Assembly (NCBI GenBank): GCA_963812945.1
Contig: CAWEXD010000008.1
Span: forward strand, 682,001 to 746,000
Source: DASRDR01 sp963812945 [NCBI: uncultured Candidatus Rokubacteria bacterium]
Lineage (GTDB): Bacteria; Methylomirabilota; Methylomirabilia; Rokubacteriales
DNA: 64,000 nt
Reading direction: 5' to 3'
The translations under genes and the position numbers were made by a program. Below the pieces are notes generated by a model. It saw nothing but the letters and a program-made list of their open reading frames with translations, did no database searches and had not been told where the DNA came from. The first letter of the stretch is position 1; each line of letters opens with the position of its first letter. This document shows positions 57,034-64,000 of the stretch, piece after piece.

Positions 57034-57459
57034 TCAGCCCTGCGGGCCGGGCGCGATCTCGAACGTCGTCTGGAAGTCGATGTCGGACCGGAGGCTGTGC
57101 CACACGGAGCAGTAGCGTTCCTGGGACAGCGCGATCGCGCGCTCGACCCGATCGGGCGGGACGTCGCCGCGGACCACGAAGTGGAGCGCGACCCGCGTGA
57201 CGTAGCGGGGCGGCTCCGGCCGCCGCTCGCTCTCGAGGCGAGCCTCCACTCCAGTGAGCTCGAACCGGCCTTTCTGCAGGATGTCCACGACGTCGATCGC
57301 CATGCACCCGGCGAGGCTCACGGCCAGCGCCTGCGTCGGCGAGACGCCGGCCTGGCGCTGGCTGTCGACGACCAGCGTCTGGCCGCCGGCGCGCGCCTCG
57401 AACCGGAGGCCGCCCTGCCAGGTGAGCTCCACGACCTCGCCGAAGCGCTGGCCGCTCAT
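57034..57459 (-). CDS. OsmC/Ohr family protein
   Basis: Peroxide-reducing or thiol-linked protein of 141 residues. The two conserved Cys are Cys52 in SLAGCMAIDVV and another in QERYCSVWHSL. The N-terminal FGEVVELTWQGGLRF and the C-terminal region fit the OsmC fold. ATG at 57459 with GAGGAT upstream. It is the first gene of a two-gene operon with the methyltransferase, divergent from the hydroxyacid oxidase. It could protect against organic peroxides. Confidence 0.85.
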   Translation of the reverse strand: MSGQRFGEVVELTWQGGLRFEARAGGQTLVVDSQRQAGVSPTQALAVSLAGCMAIDVVDILQKGRFELTGVEARLESERRPEPPRYVTRVALHFVVRGDVPPDRVERAIALSQERYCSVWHSLRSDIDFQTTFEIAPGPQG

Positions 57460-57498
57460 TCGATCCTCACGAGAGGCGATGGTATCATCACCGCTCGT

Positions 57499-58659
57499 AT
57501 GCGGGCCCTCGGCCGCGCCCTCACGATCGACGACCTCCGGCGTCTCGCGCGGCGCCGGCTCCCGCGCGCCGTGTTCGACTTCGTCGAGGGCGGGGCAGGG
57601 GACGAGCGAACCGTCGCGCGCAACCGCGTGGCCTTCGAGCGGCTGCTCTTCCGGCCGCGGGCCCTCGTGGACGTCTCGAAGCGGGAGCAGGCGACCGTCG
57701 TCCTCGGCGAGCGCGTCTCGACGCCGGTCCTCGTGTCCCCGACGGGCATGGCGGGGCTCTGCTGGCCGAAAGGCGAGGTGGCGGCGGCCCGCGCGGCGCA
57801 GGACGCCGGCACGATCTACACGCTCAGCACCCACTCGAGCTGCTCGATCGAGGAGGTCGCGGCCGGGGCGCCGGGCCCGCTTTGGTTCCAGCTCTACGTC
57901 TGGCAGAATCGCGACCTCACGCGCTCGTTCGTCGAGCGGGCGCGGGCCGCGGGGTACCGGGCCCTGGTCCTCACGATCGACGTGCCGATCATCAGCCGGC
58001 GCGAGCGCGATCTCCGGAATGGCTTCACGATTCCGCCTCGGATCACGGTGCGGAACGCCCTCGACACCCTCCGGCGCGTCGGCTGGATGCGCCGCGTGCT
58101 GTTCGGCCCCCGGCTCACCCTGGCCAACCTGGTGGGCGCGCCGGGCGCGCCTCGCGCCGACATCGTGACCCTCGGAGGGGTGGCGCACCGTCAGGTCGAC
58201 CCGTCGGTCGCCTGGGCGGACCTCGCGTGGTTTCGGTCGCTCTGGCAGGGGCCGCTCGTGCTGAAGGGGATCCTCACCGCCGCCGACGCGCGGCGCGCGG
58301 CGGACCACGGCGTCGACGGGCTGATCGTCTCGAACCACGGTGGCCGCCAGCTCGACGGGACGCCCGCGTCCGTCGAGGCGCTGCCCGAGATCGCGGACGC
58401 CATCGGCGACCGCGTCGAGGTCCTGCTCGACGGCGGCATCCGGCGCGGCGCGGACGTGGTGCGCGCCCTCGCGCTCGGCGCGCGGGCGGTCATGGTGGGC
58501 CGCCCGTACCTCTACGGGCTCGCGGTCGGCGGGACGGCGGGGGTGCGCCGCGCGCTCGACATCCTCGCGGGCGAGGTGGACCACACGCTGGCGCTCGTCG
58601 GCGTGCCGCGCGTCGGGGACCTCGACCGGACGGTCGTCCGCCGCGCGGACGATCCCTGA
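57499..58659 (+). CDS. FMN-dependent alpha-hydroxy-acid oxidizing protein
   Basis: Enzyme of 386 residues of the L-lactate dehydrogenase/glycolate oxidase family. It has AVFDFVEGGAGDERTVARNR at the start, SPTGMAGLCWPKGE, LWFQLYVWQNRD, the FMN Lys in LVLKGILTAADA, and SNHGGRQLDG, in which His is the catalytic base and Arg binds the substrate. C-terminal GGIRRGADVVRALALGARAVMVGRPY binds the phosphate of FMN. ATG at 57499. Substrate is a 2-hydroxy acid not determined. The LLM gene starts 27 bases after the stop. Confidence 0.9.
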   Translation: MRALGRALTIDDLRRLARRRLPRAVFDFVEGGAGDERTVARNRVAFERLLFRPRALVDVSKREQATVVLGERVSTPVLVSPTGMAGLCWPKGEVAAARAAQDAGTIYTLSTHSSCSIEEVAAGAPGPLWFQLYVWQNRDLTRSFVERARAAGYRALVLTIDVPIISRRERDLRNGFTIPPRITVRNALDTLRRVGWMRRVLFGPRLTLANLVGAPGAPRADIVTLGGVAHRQVDPSVAWADLAWFRSLWQGPLVLKGILTAADARRAADHGVDGLIVSNHGGRQLDGTPASVEALPEIADAIGDRVEVLLDGGIRRGADVVRALALGARAVMVGRPYLYGLAVGGTAGVRRALDILAGEVDHTLALVGVPRVGDLDRTVVRRADDP

Positions 58660-58686
58660 CGGCCGCCACGTAGGCCGCGCTCGCCC

Positions 58687-59673
58687 GTGCAGGTCGACAT
58701 CCGGGTGCCCGTCGGGCGCCCGCTCCGGGAGGTGGCCCACCTCATCGCGCGGTGCGAGGACGCGGGCTTCGACGGGGTCGGCGTTCACGACCACCCGCAC
58801 ATGGGCCGGGACGTCTACCTGGCGCTGGCCCTGGCCGCCGAGCGGACCCACCGGCTCCGCCTCTATCCGGCGACGTCGAGCCCTGCCGTGCGCCACCCGG
58901 TCCTCCTGGCCGCGCTGACGCAGAGCCTCAGCGAGCTCGCGCCCGGGCGCACGTGCCTCACCCTGGCCCCGGGCTTCCTCGCCGTGCGGAGCATCGGCGG
59001 CCGTCGCGCGACCGTGGCGACGATGCGAGAGGCCGTGCTCTCGGTGCGCCGCCTCCTCGCCGGCGAGCCGGTCGCGTTCGGCGAGCCGCCGAGCCGGCTC
59101 TGGAACCTGAGCCCCGCGCCTCCGCCCGTCTACCTACTCGCCGCGGGGCCGCGCATGATCGAGCTGGCCGGCGAGGTGGCCGACGGCGCGTTCCTCATGG
59201 TGGGCCTCCAACGCGACGCGGTCGCCGCCGCCCGGCGACACCTCGAGGCAGGGGCCCGGCGGGCGGGCCGCTCGCTCGACGGCTTCCGGACCGTCTTCAT
59301 CGTGACCCTCGCGCTCGAGCCGGAGGGGCTGGGCGTGCCGCGCTGGCCGCAGCGGTGGTACGCGCCCGGGCATCCGTGGCTCACGTATCCGAGCGCCTCG
59401 AACCTCCACTGGCTACGTCAGGCAGGCCTCCCGCTGCCGGAGGACCTCATGCCGGAAACGGTCACCGACGAGCTCGCGGCGCGGATCGAGGACGCGTTCG
59501 GCCTCTTCGGTCCGCCCGAGCGCTGCGCGGACCGACTCCTCCGGGCGCGCGAGGAGGCCGGGGTGGAGCACGTCTTCCTGTTCCCTGCGCACACGTTCGC
59601 GGGCGGCTACGACATGCCAGAGCGGGAGATCGAGGCCTTCCGCCGCGCGATCCGCCCGCGCCTCGGGCGTTAG
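58687..59673 (+). CDS. LLM class flavin-dependent oxidoreductase
   Basis: Luciferase-like monooxygenase fold of 328 residues, using FMN or F420. Typical features are EDAGFDGVGVHDHPHMGRDVYLALALAAERT, RLRLYPATSSPAVRHPVLLA, and the PPPVYLLAAGPRMIELAGEVADG strand that follows the middle barrel. GTG at 58687. It is close to the hydroxyacid oxidase and probably in the same transcript. Substrate unknown. Confidence 0.85.
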   Translation: MQVDIRVPVGRPLREVAHLIARCEDAGFDGVGVHDHPHMGRDVYLALALAAERTHRLRLYPATSSPAVRHPVLLAALTQSLSELAPGRTCLTLAPGFLAVRSIGGRRATVATMREAVLSVRRLLAGEPVAFGEPPSRLWNLSPAPPPVYLLAAGPRMIELAGEVADGAFLMVGLQRDAVAAARRHLEAGARRAGRSLDGFRTVFIVTLALEPEGLGVPRWPQRWYAPGHPWLTYPSASNLHWLRQAGLPLPEDLMPETVTDELAARIEDAFGLFGPPERCADRLLRAREEAGVEHVFLFPAHTFAGGYDMPEREIEAFRRAIRPRLGR

Positions 59674-59715
59674 GACCGACCCGCTCGCCCGCTTTCGACT
59701 AGCCGAGCGGTCGCG

Positions 59716-60696
59716 TCACTCGATGGTGTCGTCCGCTCGCGCGAGGAGGTGCGGCGGGATCGTCAGGCCGAGCGCTTTGGCAGTCTTGAGGTTGACGACC
59801 AGCCTGATCTTCGTCACCTGCTCGATCGGCAGGTCGCCGGGCCGAGCGCCCTTCAGGATCTTGTCGACGAAGATGGGTGCCTGACGGAATCCGTCCGCGA
59901 GGTCGGCGCCGTAGGCGATCAGGCCTCCGGCCTGAGCGTACTCCGGCGAGCCGAACACGGTCGGGAGCCGATGCTTCACGGCGAGCGCGGCCAGGCGCTG
60001 GCGTTCCCCGAAGAACATCGGGCTCGTGGTCACCAGGAGGACCGCGGGACGCTCCCGAGCAATCGTCGAGAAGGCGCCGTCGAGCTCGGTCAAGCCGCGA
60101 ACACGGACGGCGTTGAGATGCACGCCGAGCGCCTGCGCTGCCGCCTGCGTCTCCCGGACACTGGAGATGCTGTTGGTGTTCGTGTCCCCCAGGATCGCGA
60201 GGCGGGACGCCGCCGGGACGACCTCCCGCGCCAGCTCGAGCCGCTTCGCGCTCAACTCGATGCTCAGCGTGGCGACGCCGGTCAGGTTCCCGCCTGGCCG
60301 GGCGAGGCTCGTGACGAGACCCAGCTCGAGCGGGTTCCCGCTCGCCATGACGATGGGGATCGTCGCCGTCGCCTGTTGCGCGGCCCGCCCGGCGTCCCCG
60401 CCCCCCGTCACGATGACGTCGACCTTGCGCCGAACGAGCTCCGCCGCGAGCTCCCGGAGCCGTTCGACCTTTCCGTCCGCGGCCCGGGGCTCGAAGACCA
60501 CGGTCCGGCCCTCGACGTACCCGCGCTCGCGCATTCCCTGGCGGAACGCCTCCCACAGAGACGCTCGGCCCGCCAGGGAGCCGGTCTCCAGGAGCCCGAT
60601 CCGGGGAACCTTCTCCGGCTGGGCCGTACCGGCCAGCGGGATGGCGAGCAGGGCGAGGGTCACGCCCGCCACGCGCACTCGCCGAGACACGGTCAT
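59716..60696 (-). CDS. ABC transporter substrate-binding protein (TrpX/ABC_sub_bind type), orphan
   Basis: Periplasmic receptor of 326 residues. Signal peptide with a hydrophobic core ending in LAGTAQ. The family pattern PRIGLLETGSLAGR, FRQGMRERGYVEGRTVVFEPRAADGKVERL, and VDVIVTGGGDAGRAAQQATATIPIVMA is clear. No permease or ATPase gene stands beside it. Ligand unknown; some relatives bind aromatic amino acids. The ATG is preceded by GGAGGAGAAC. It is divergent from the polyamine-type operon. Confidence 0.85.
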   Translation of the reverse strand: MTVSRRVRVAGVTLALLAIPLAGTAQPEKVPRIGLLETGSLAGRASLWEAFRQGMRERGYVEGRTVVFEPRAADGKVERLRELAAELVRRKVDVIVTGGGDAGRAAQQATATIPIVMASGNPLELGLVTSLARPGGNLTGVATLSIELSAKRLELAREVVPAASRLAILGDTNTNSISSVRETQAAAQALGVHLNAVRVRGLTELDGAFSTIARERPAVLLVTTSPMFFGERQRLAALAVKHRLPTVFGSPEYAQAGGLIAYGADLADGFRQAPIFVDKILKGARPGDLPIEQVTKIRLVVNLKTAKALGLTIPPHLLARADDTIE

Positions 60697-60946
60697 GTTC
60701 TCCTCCGAGTGGGCGACACCATCAGCACTGTCCCGACCGTCCCGTCAGGCCTGATCTCGCATGGACCGGCCCGGATTGGATCTCGACGTCGGGCGCTAGT
60801 CTATTCGCGGCCGAGGGGGATGGCCAGCCAATTCGACCGGCTCGAATCAGCCAATGAACACGCCGAGCTCCGGACTATCGCGGCGGCTGTGCTAGGCTGA
60901 TTCGCGACGCAGAGGCGCCGTCGGCGCCGGTGCGATGGAGGGCGAC
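60697..60946. other. Divergent intergenic region
   Basis: A 250-base gap between the orphan receptor (minus) and the polyamine-type receptor (plus). It holds the probable start signals of both. TAGGCT at 60893-60898 may be the -10 of the plus-strand operon. I see no other gene or RNA in it. Confidence 0.4.
60893..60898 (+). promoter_or_regulatory. Possible -10 hexamer TAGGCT
   Basis: TAGGCT 54 bases before the ATG of the polyamine-type receptor. No good -35 is visible. Confidence 0.35.
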
Positions 60947-62044
60947 ATGTCGACGAAGCGCGGGGCGGAAGGGCGGGCGGTTCTCGGTCGGCGGACGTTT
61001 CTTCGCCAGACCCTGGGAGTTGGCGCGGTCGCGGCGACCGGCGCGGGGCTTGCGCCGCTCGGGCGGCGGCCGGCGAATGCCCAGGCGGGCGGCGAGGTCG
61101 TGGTCTGCACCTGGGGCGGTACCTACACCGAGGCTCAGCGGAAGTTCTTCTTCGACCCGTTCGAGAAGGAGACCGGGATCCGGGTCCGGACGGTGGGCGT
61201 GCCGGACATCGCGAAGATCCGCGCGATGGTCCAGGCAAAGGCCGTCGAGTGGGACCTGGTGGACGCCGAGGGCCAGATGATGCTGCGTCTGGCGGCCGAC
61301 GACATGCTCGAGCGCGCCGACTTCTCGGTGATCCCGAAGGCCGACCTGCTCCCGTCGGCCGTGAGCGAATGGGGCATCGGCTCGGTCGCCTACGCCTACT
61401 CGCTCGGCTGGAACACCCAGAAGTTCCCGGCCGGGCGTCAGCCGCGCACGTGGAAGGACTTCTTCGACACGAAGGCGTTCCCAGGGCGCCGTGCCATGTA
61501 TGGTCAGCCGATCCCGGTCCTCGAGTTCGCCCTCCTGGCCGACGGTGTCGCGCCGACGAGCCTGTATCCTCTCGATGTCGACCGCGCGTTCCGATTCCTG
61601 GAGGCCCGGAAGGACGTCGTCAACGTCTGGTACAAGAGCCCGGCCCAGATCCAGACGCTCCTCCGCGGCGGCGAGGTGGACCTCATCGAGGGCTTCAGCG
61701 GTCGCCTGATCGACCTCAAGAAGGCGGGCGCCGAGGTCGACTGGACGTGGGACCAGGGCGCGTGGATGCAATCGTTCTGGATCACGCCGAAGGGAGCCCG
61801 GAACCGTGAGGCCGCGATGCGGCTCGCGGCCCACTACACGCGGCCCGAGCCCCTGGCCCAGTTCGCCGAGCTCTTCCCCTACGGCGTGCCGAACCGGCTC
61901 GCCTACCAGAAGATGTCGCGGGAGACGCTCGCGCTCCTGCCCACGGCGCCCGGCAACGTGGAGCGCCAGTTCCAGATCGACAGCCCCTGGTGGGCGAAGA
62001 ACATCGACGCGGTCCTCAAGCGCTGGCTGACCTTCCTCGGCTGA
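60947..62044 (+). CDS. Polyamine-type ABC substrate-binding protein with Tat signal
   Basis: Periplasmic receptor of 365 residues. The N-terminus contains GRRTFLRQTLGVGAVAATG, a twin-arginine motif (RRTFLR), then NAQAGGEVVV as likely cleavage region. The mature protein has VVVCTWGGTYTEAQRKFFFDPFEKETGI, and the SYLYPLD-like loop typical of PotD/PotF-like receptors. The ATG at 60947 is preferred because GGAGGG lies just upstream; an ATG 12 bases earlier would overlap it. The permease genes follow. Ligand probably a polyamine or similar cation. Confidence 0.85.
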   Translation: MSTKRGAEGRAVLGRRTFLRQTLGVGAVAATGAGLAPLGRRPANAQAGGEVVVCTWGGTYTEAQRKFFFDPFEKETGIRVRTVGVPDIAKIRAMVQAKAVEWDLVDAEGQMMLRLAADDMLERADFSVIPKADLLPSAVSEWGIGSVAYAYSLGWNTQKFPAGRQPRTWKDFFDTKAFPGRRAMYGQPIPVLEFALLADGVAPTSLYPLDVDRAFRFLEARKDVVNVWYKSPAQIQTLLRGGEVDLIEGFSGRLIDLKKAGAEVDWTWDQGAWMQSFWITPKGARNREAAMRLAAHYTRPEPLAQFAELFPYGVPNRLAYQKMSRETLALLPTAPGNVERQFQIDSPWWAKNIDAVLKRWLTFLG

Positions 62045-62131
62045 GCGCCCCTGTGAGCGAGCCGCCACCGGCGCTCCACCGGGAGCGGGGGGCGGGGATG
62101 ATGGCGTGACGCTCGGCGCGGCTGACGGCGC

Positions 62132-63019
62132 GTGGAGGCCGGAACGGGCGGCATGAGGCCGGGGGTCTCCACTTGGCGGGCCCTCTGGCCCGTCCTGCCG
62201 CTCCTCGGCTTCCTCCTCCTGGTCGTCGTCGAGCCGATCGCTCGCGTGCTTCTCTGGGGGCTCGCGCCGTCGATGGCGCCGACGGCGCCGACGATCGAGA
62301 TTGGGACCCCGTGGCGCGAGCTCGTCGCCACGCCGCTCTACCGCGACGCGCTCCTCCGGACCTTCCGCCTGAGCCTCACGGTCACGCTCGCGTGTCTCGT
62401 CCTCGGCTACCCGGTGGCCTACGTCCTCGCCCGCACCGGGGGCTGGCGCGGCCAGCTCCTCCTGGCCCTGGTCGTGGCGCCCTTCTGGATCAGCATCCTC
62501 GCTCGGAGCTTCACGTGGATGGTCCTCCTCCAGCGCCAGGGCGTCGTCAACCGCATCCTGCTGGCCCTCGGTCTGGTGACGGAGCCCGTCCCGCTGATCT
62601 ACAACGAGATCGGCGTCCACGTCGGGATGGTCCACGTCCTCTTGCCCTACATGATCCTGTCGCTCTACGGCGCCATGCGGGCGATCGACCCCGGTCTCTT
62701 CCGCGCCGCCGCGGGGCTCGGCGCGACCGAATGGCAGGCCTTCCGGCGAGTCTGGTGGCCCCTGTCGCTGGCCGGCGTCGCCGCCGGGAGCCTCCTCCTC
62801 TTCGTGGTGGCCCTAGGCTTCTTCGTCACGCCCGCGCTCCTCGGCGGCGGCAAGGTGACGACCCTCGCGATGCTGATCGAGGCCCACGTGAGCCAGGCGC
62901 AGGACTGGCCGCTCGCCTCGGCGCTGGGTCTCGTGCTCTTGGTCGCCACGCTCCTCGCGCTCGTGCCGGCCCAGCGCGTGCTGCGGCTTGAGGCGCTGGT
63001 CGGAGCCGGGGGGCGCTGA
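62132..63019 (+). CDS. Polyamine-type ABC permease (PotB-like)
   Basis: Membrane permease of 295 residues (288 if the ATG at 62153 is used instead of GTG 62132). About six hydrophobic segments. The EAA loop reads RAAAGLGATEWQAFRRVWWPLSLAGVAAG. The neighbouring receptor upstream and the fused permease-ATPase gene downstream make a complete importer. Start uncertain. Confidence 0.85.
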   Translation: MEAGTGGMRPGVSTWRALWPVLPLLGFLLLVVVEPIARVLLWGLAPSMAPTAPTIEIGTPWRELVATPLYRDALLRTFRLSLTVTLACLVLGYPVAYVLARTGGWRGQLLLALVVAPFWISILARSFTWMVLLQRQGVVNRILLALGLVTEPVPLIYNEIGVHVGMVHVLLPYMILSLYGAMRAIDPGLFRAAAGLGATEWQAFRRVWWPLSLAGVAAGSLLLFVVALGFFVTPALLGGGKVTTLAMLIEAHVSQAQDWPLASALGLVLLVATLLALVPAQRVLRLEALVGAGGR

Positions 63020-63020
63020 C

Positions 63021-64000
63021 GTGGCGTTCCGTCTCCTGACGGGGAGCGCTGCCGGGCTCACGGTCGGCTTCCTGCTCCTGCCCATCCTGGCGCTGGTGCC
63101 GATGTCGCTCTCCCGCACGACCTGGCTTGCCTTCCCGCCCGACGCGCTGACGCTCGAGTGGTACGGGCGCGTACTCGGGGACCGCGAGTGGCGCGAAGCC
63201 GCGGGGACGAGCCTCGCGGTCGCCGCGCTGGCCGCGCTCCTCGCGGGCCTCCTCGGGACCCCGGCGGGCCTCGCCCTCGGCCGTGGCCGTGGGACACCGC
63301 GACTCCGTCGCGGCCTCCGGGGTGTGGTCCTCCTGCCGGTGATGGTGCCGGTCGTGCTGGTGGCGATCGCGCTCTACGCGGCCTTCGCCGCCGCCGGCCT
63401 CGGCGGGACGCTGGTCGCGCTGGTCCTTGCCCACACCGCCCTCGGGGTCCCGTACGTCGTGCTGAGCGTCGAGGCGGCGGCGCGGGGCCTCGACCCCAGG
63501 CTCGATCGCGCGGCGCGGGGTCTCGGGGCGACGGCGTGGCAGGCCCTCTGGCGCGTGACGCTGCCGCTCACGCGCCGGGGCCTCCTCGCGGGGATGCTCT
63601 TCGCGGCCATCGTCTCGTTCGACGAGGTGGTCGTCGCGCTCTTCGTCGGGGGCCCGACCACCACGACGCTCCCGCGGAAGATGTGGAGCACGATCACCCA
63701 GGACGAGTTCAACCCGCTCCTGACGGCGGTGGCGACGCTCCAGATGGTGGTGGCGCTGGGCCTGCTCGGCGTGGTCGCGTGGCTCGCCGCCATCGGGCGG
63801 CGCGGAGACGCCAGCGCGCCGAGTCCCGAGGCCGGCGAGGCGAAGGCGGTCGACGCGGACGCCGGCCCGCCCTCGTCGAGCGGCCTGCCGAAGCGGGTCG
63901 GGGCCCGCCTGGACCTCTCGGGCCTCACGAAGCGATTCGGCGCCGTGATGGCGGTCGACGAGCTTTCGCTCACGGTCGAGCCCGGCGAGCTCCTGACGCT
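63021..64000 (+). CDS. Fused ABC permease-ATPase (PotC-like permease joined to PotA-like ATPase), 3' end outside window
   Basis: An open frame runs from GTG 63021 without a stop to the window edge, at least 326 codons. Residues 1-260 are a PotC-like permease with about six segments and the EAA loop GLGATAWQALWRVTLPLTRRG. A short Ala/Asp/Pro-rich linker of about 30 residues follows. Then the start of an ATPase appears, LDLSGLTKRFGAVMAVDELSLTVEPGELL, just before the Walker A motif that would come outside the window. The reading frame is continuous through the linker, so permease and ATPase are one protein here. In most bacteria they are separate genes. Confidence 0.8.
   Translation, partial: MAFRLLTGSAAGLTVGFLLLPILALVPMSLSRTTWLAFPPDALTLEWYGRVLGDREWREAAGTSLAVAALAALLAGLLGTPAGLALGRGRGTPRLRRGLRGVVLLPVMVPVVLVAIALYAAFAAAGLGGTLVALVLAHTALGVPYVVLSVEAAARGLDPRLDRAARGLGATAWQALWRVTLPLTRRGLLAGMLFAAIVSFDEVVVALFVGGPTTTTLPRKMWSTITQDEFNPLLTAVATLQMVVALGLLGVVAWLAAIGRRGDASAPSPEAGEAKAVDADAGPPSSSGLPKRVGARLDLSGLTKRFGAVMAVDELSLTVEPGELLT

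Noticed and set aside
57034-58896. 620-codon minus-strand frame containing the OsmC gene at its end
   Set aside because: Only the last 141 codons (from ATG 57459) are OsmC; the upstream part is antisense to the hydroxyacid oxidase.
1-64000. CRISPR array, tRNA, rRNA, transposase or prophage genes
   Set aside because: No spaced direct repeats, no cloverleaf-like sequence in the gaps, and no integrase, transposase or phage protein among the readable frames.

Overview
The window is very GC-rich bacterial chromosome, densely coded on both strands, with many GTG starts, short intergenic gaps and several lone ABC-transporter binding proteins. It shows no rRNA, tRNA, CRISPR array, insertion sequence or prophage gene. 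Gene content (Bug-type and orphan solute-binding proteins, paired acyl-CoA dehydrogenases, LLM oxidoreductases, a GcvT-fused flavoprotein, a PilJ/ChpA-like chemosensory set) resembles uncultivated soil lineages such as Candidatus Rokubacteria/Methylomirabilota. That is an inference from content and style; no phylogenetic marker was tested.

Layout. 1-3.1 kb: end of a fatty-acid synthesis operon (fabD end, fabG, acpP, fabF) with an RNase III-like gene coupled to fabF that has lost two metal-ligand acids. 3.2-9.1 kb: a site-2 protease, a nitrilase, a glutamine-synthetase-like enzyme coupled to a lipid-kinase-like gene, an SDR and a HAD hydrolase. 9.2-14.4 kb: a sugar/lipid-linked glycan group (GT2, WecD-like acyltransferase, PIG-V-like GT-C, WecE-like aminotransferase) and an RNase Z-like hydrolase. 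14.5-18.2 kb: peptide-type ABC permeases and a binding protein without ATPases. 18.4-29.2 kb: 2-aminoethylphosphonate-type ABC genes whose permease is separated from the binding protein and ATPase by a molybdopterin enzyme, a GT-C membrane protein, a Ser/Cys proline-racemase-family enzyme and a DHDPS-family enzyme. 29.2-32.8 kb: a tripartite tricarboxylate transporter in the order tctC-tctB-tctA plus a small membrane protein.

33.2-42.7 kb is the most distinctive block. It is a one-directional chemosensory operon (CheY, CheW, PilJ-like MCP, ChpA-like hybrid CheA, degenerate receiver, receiver-Roadblock/LC7 fusion, and a membrane protein with a long Pro/Ala-rich linker and probable Roadblock-like C-terminus). 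There is no CheB or CheR in the block. A good sigma-54 promoter precedes it. A second sigma-54 promoter, with the same upstream word ATTTGTCAG, precedes the PAS-GGDEF-EAL gene at 51.2 kb, so c-di-GMP metabolism and this chemosensory system may be co-regulated.

42.8-51.0 kb: a dimethylglycine/sarcosine-dehydrogenase-like flavoprotein, a UMF1-type MFS transporter, small DUF genes, a NUDIX-NIPSNAP-hydrolase run and a DUF1326-DUF2182 pair. 53.8-59.7 kb: a two-gene acyl-CoA dehydrogenase, methyltransferase and OsmC genes, an FMN 2-hydroxyacid oxidase and an LLM oxidoreductase. 59.7-64 kb: an orphan binding protein, then a polyamine-type ABC operon that ends at the window edge in an in-frame permease-ATPase fusion.

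An intergenic palindromic repeat family (core GGGGTCTGACCCC flanked by CTTTGAC) occurs at five places, twice between convergent genes, where it forms the last codons of the coding sequences.
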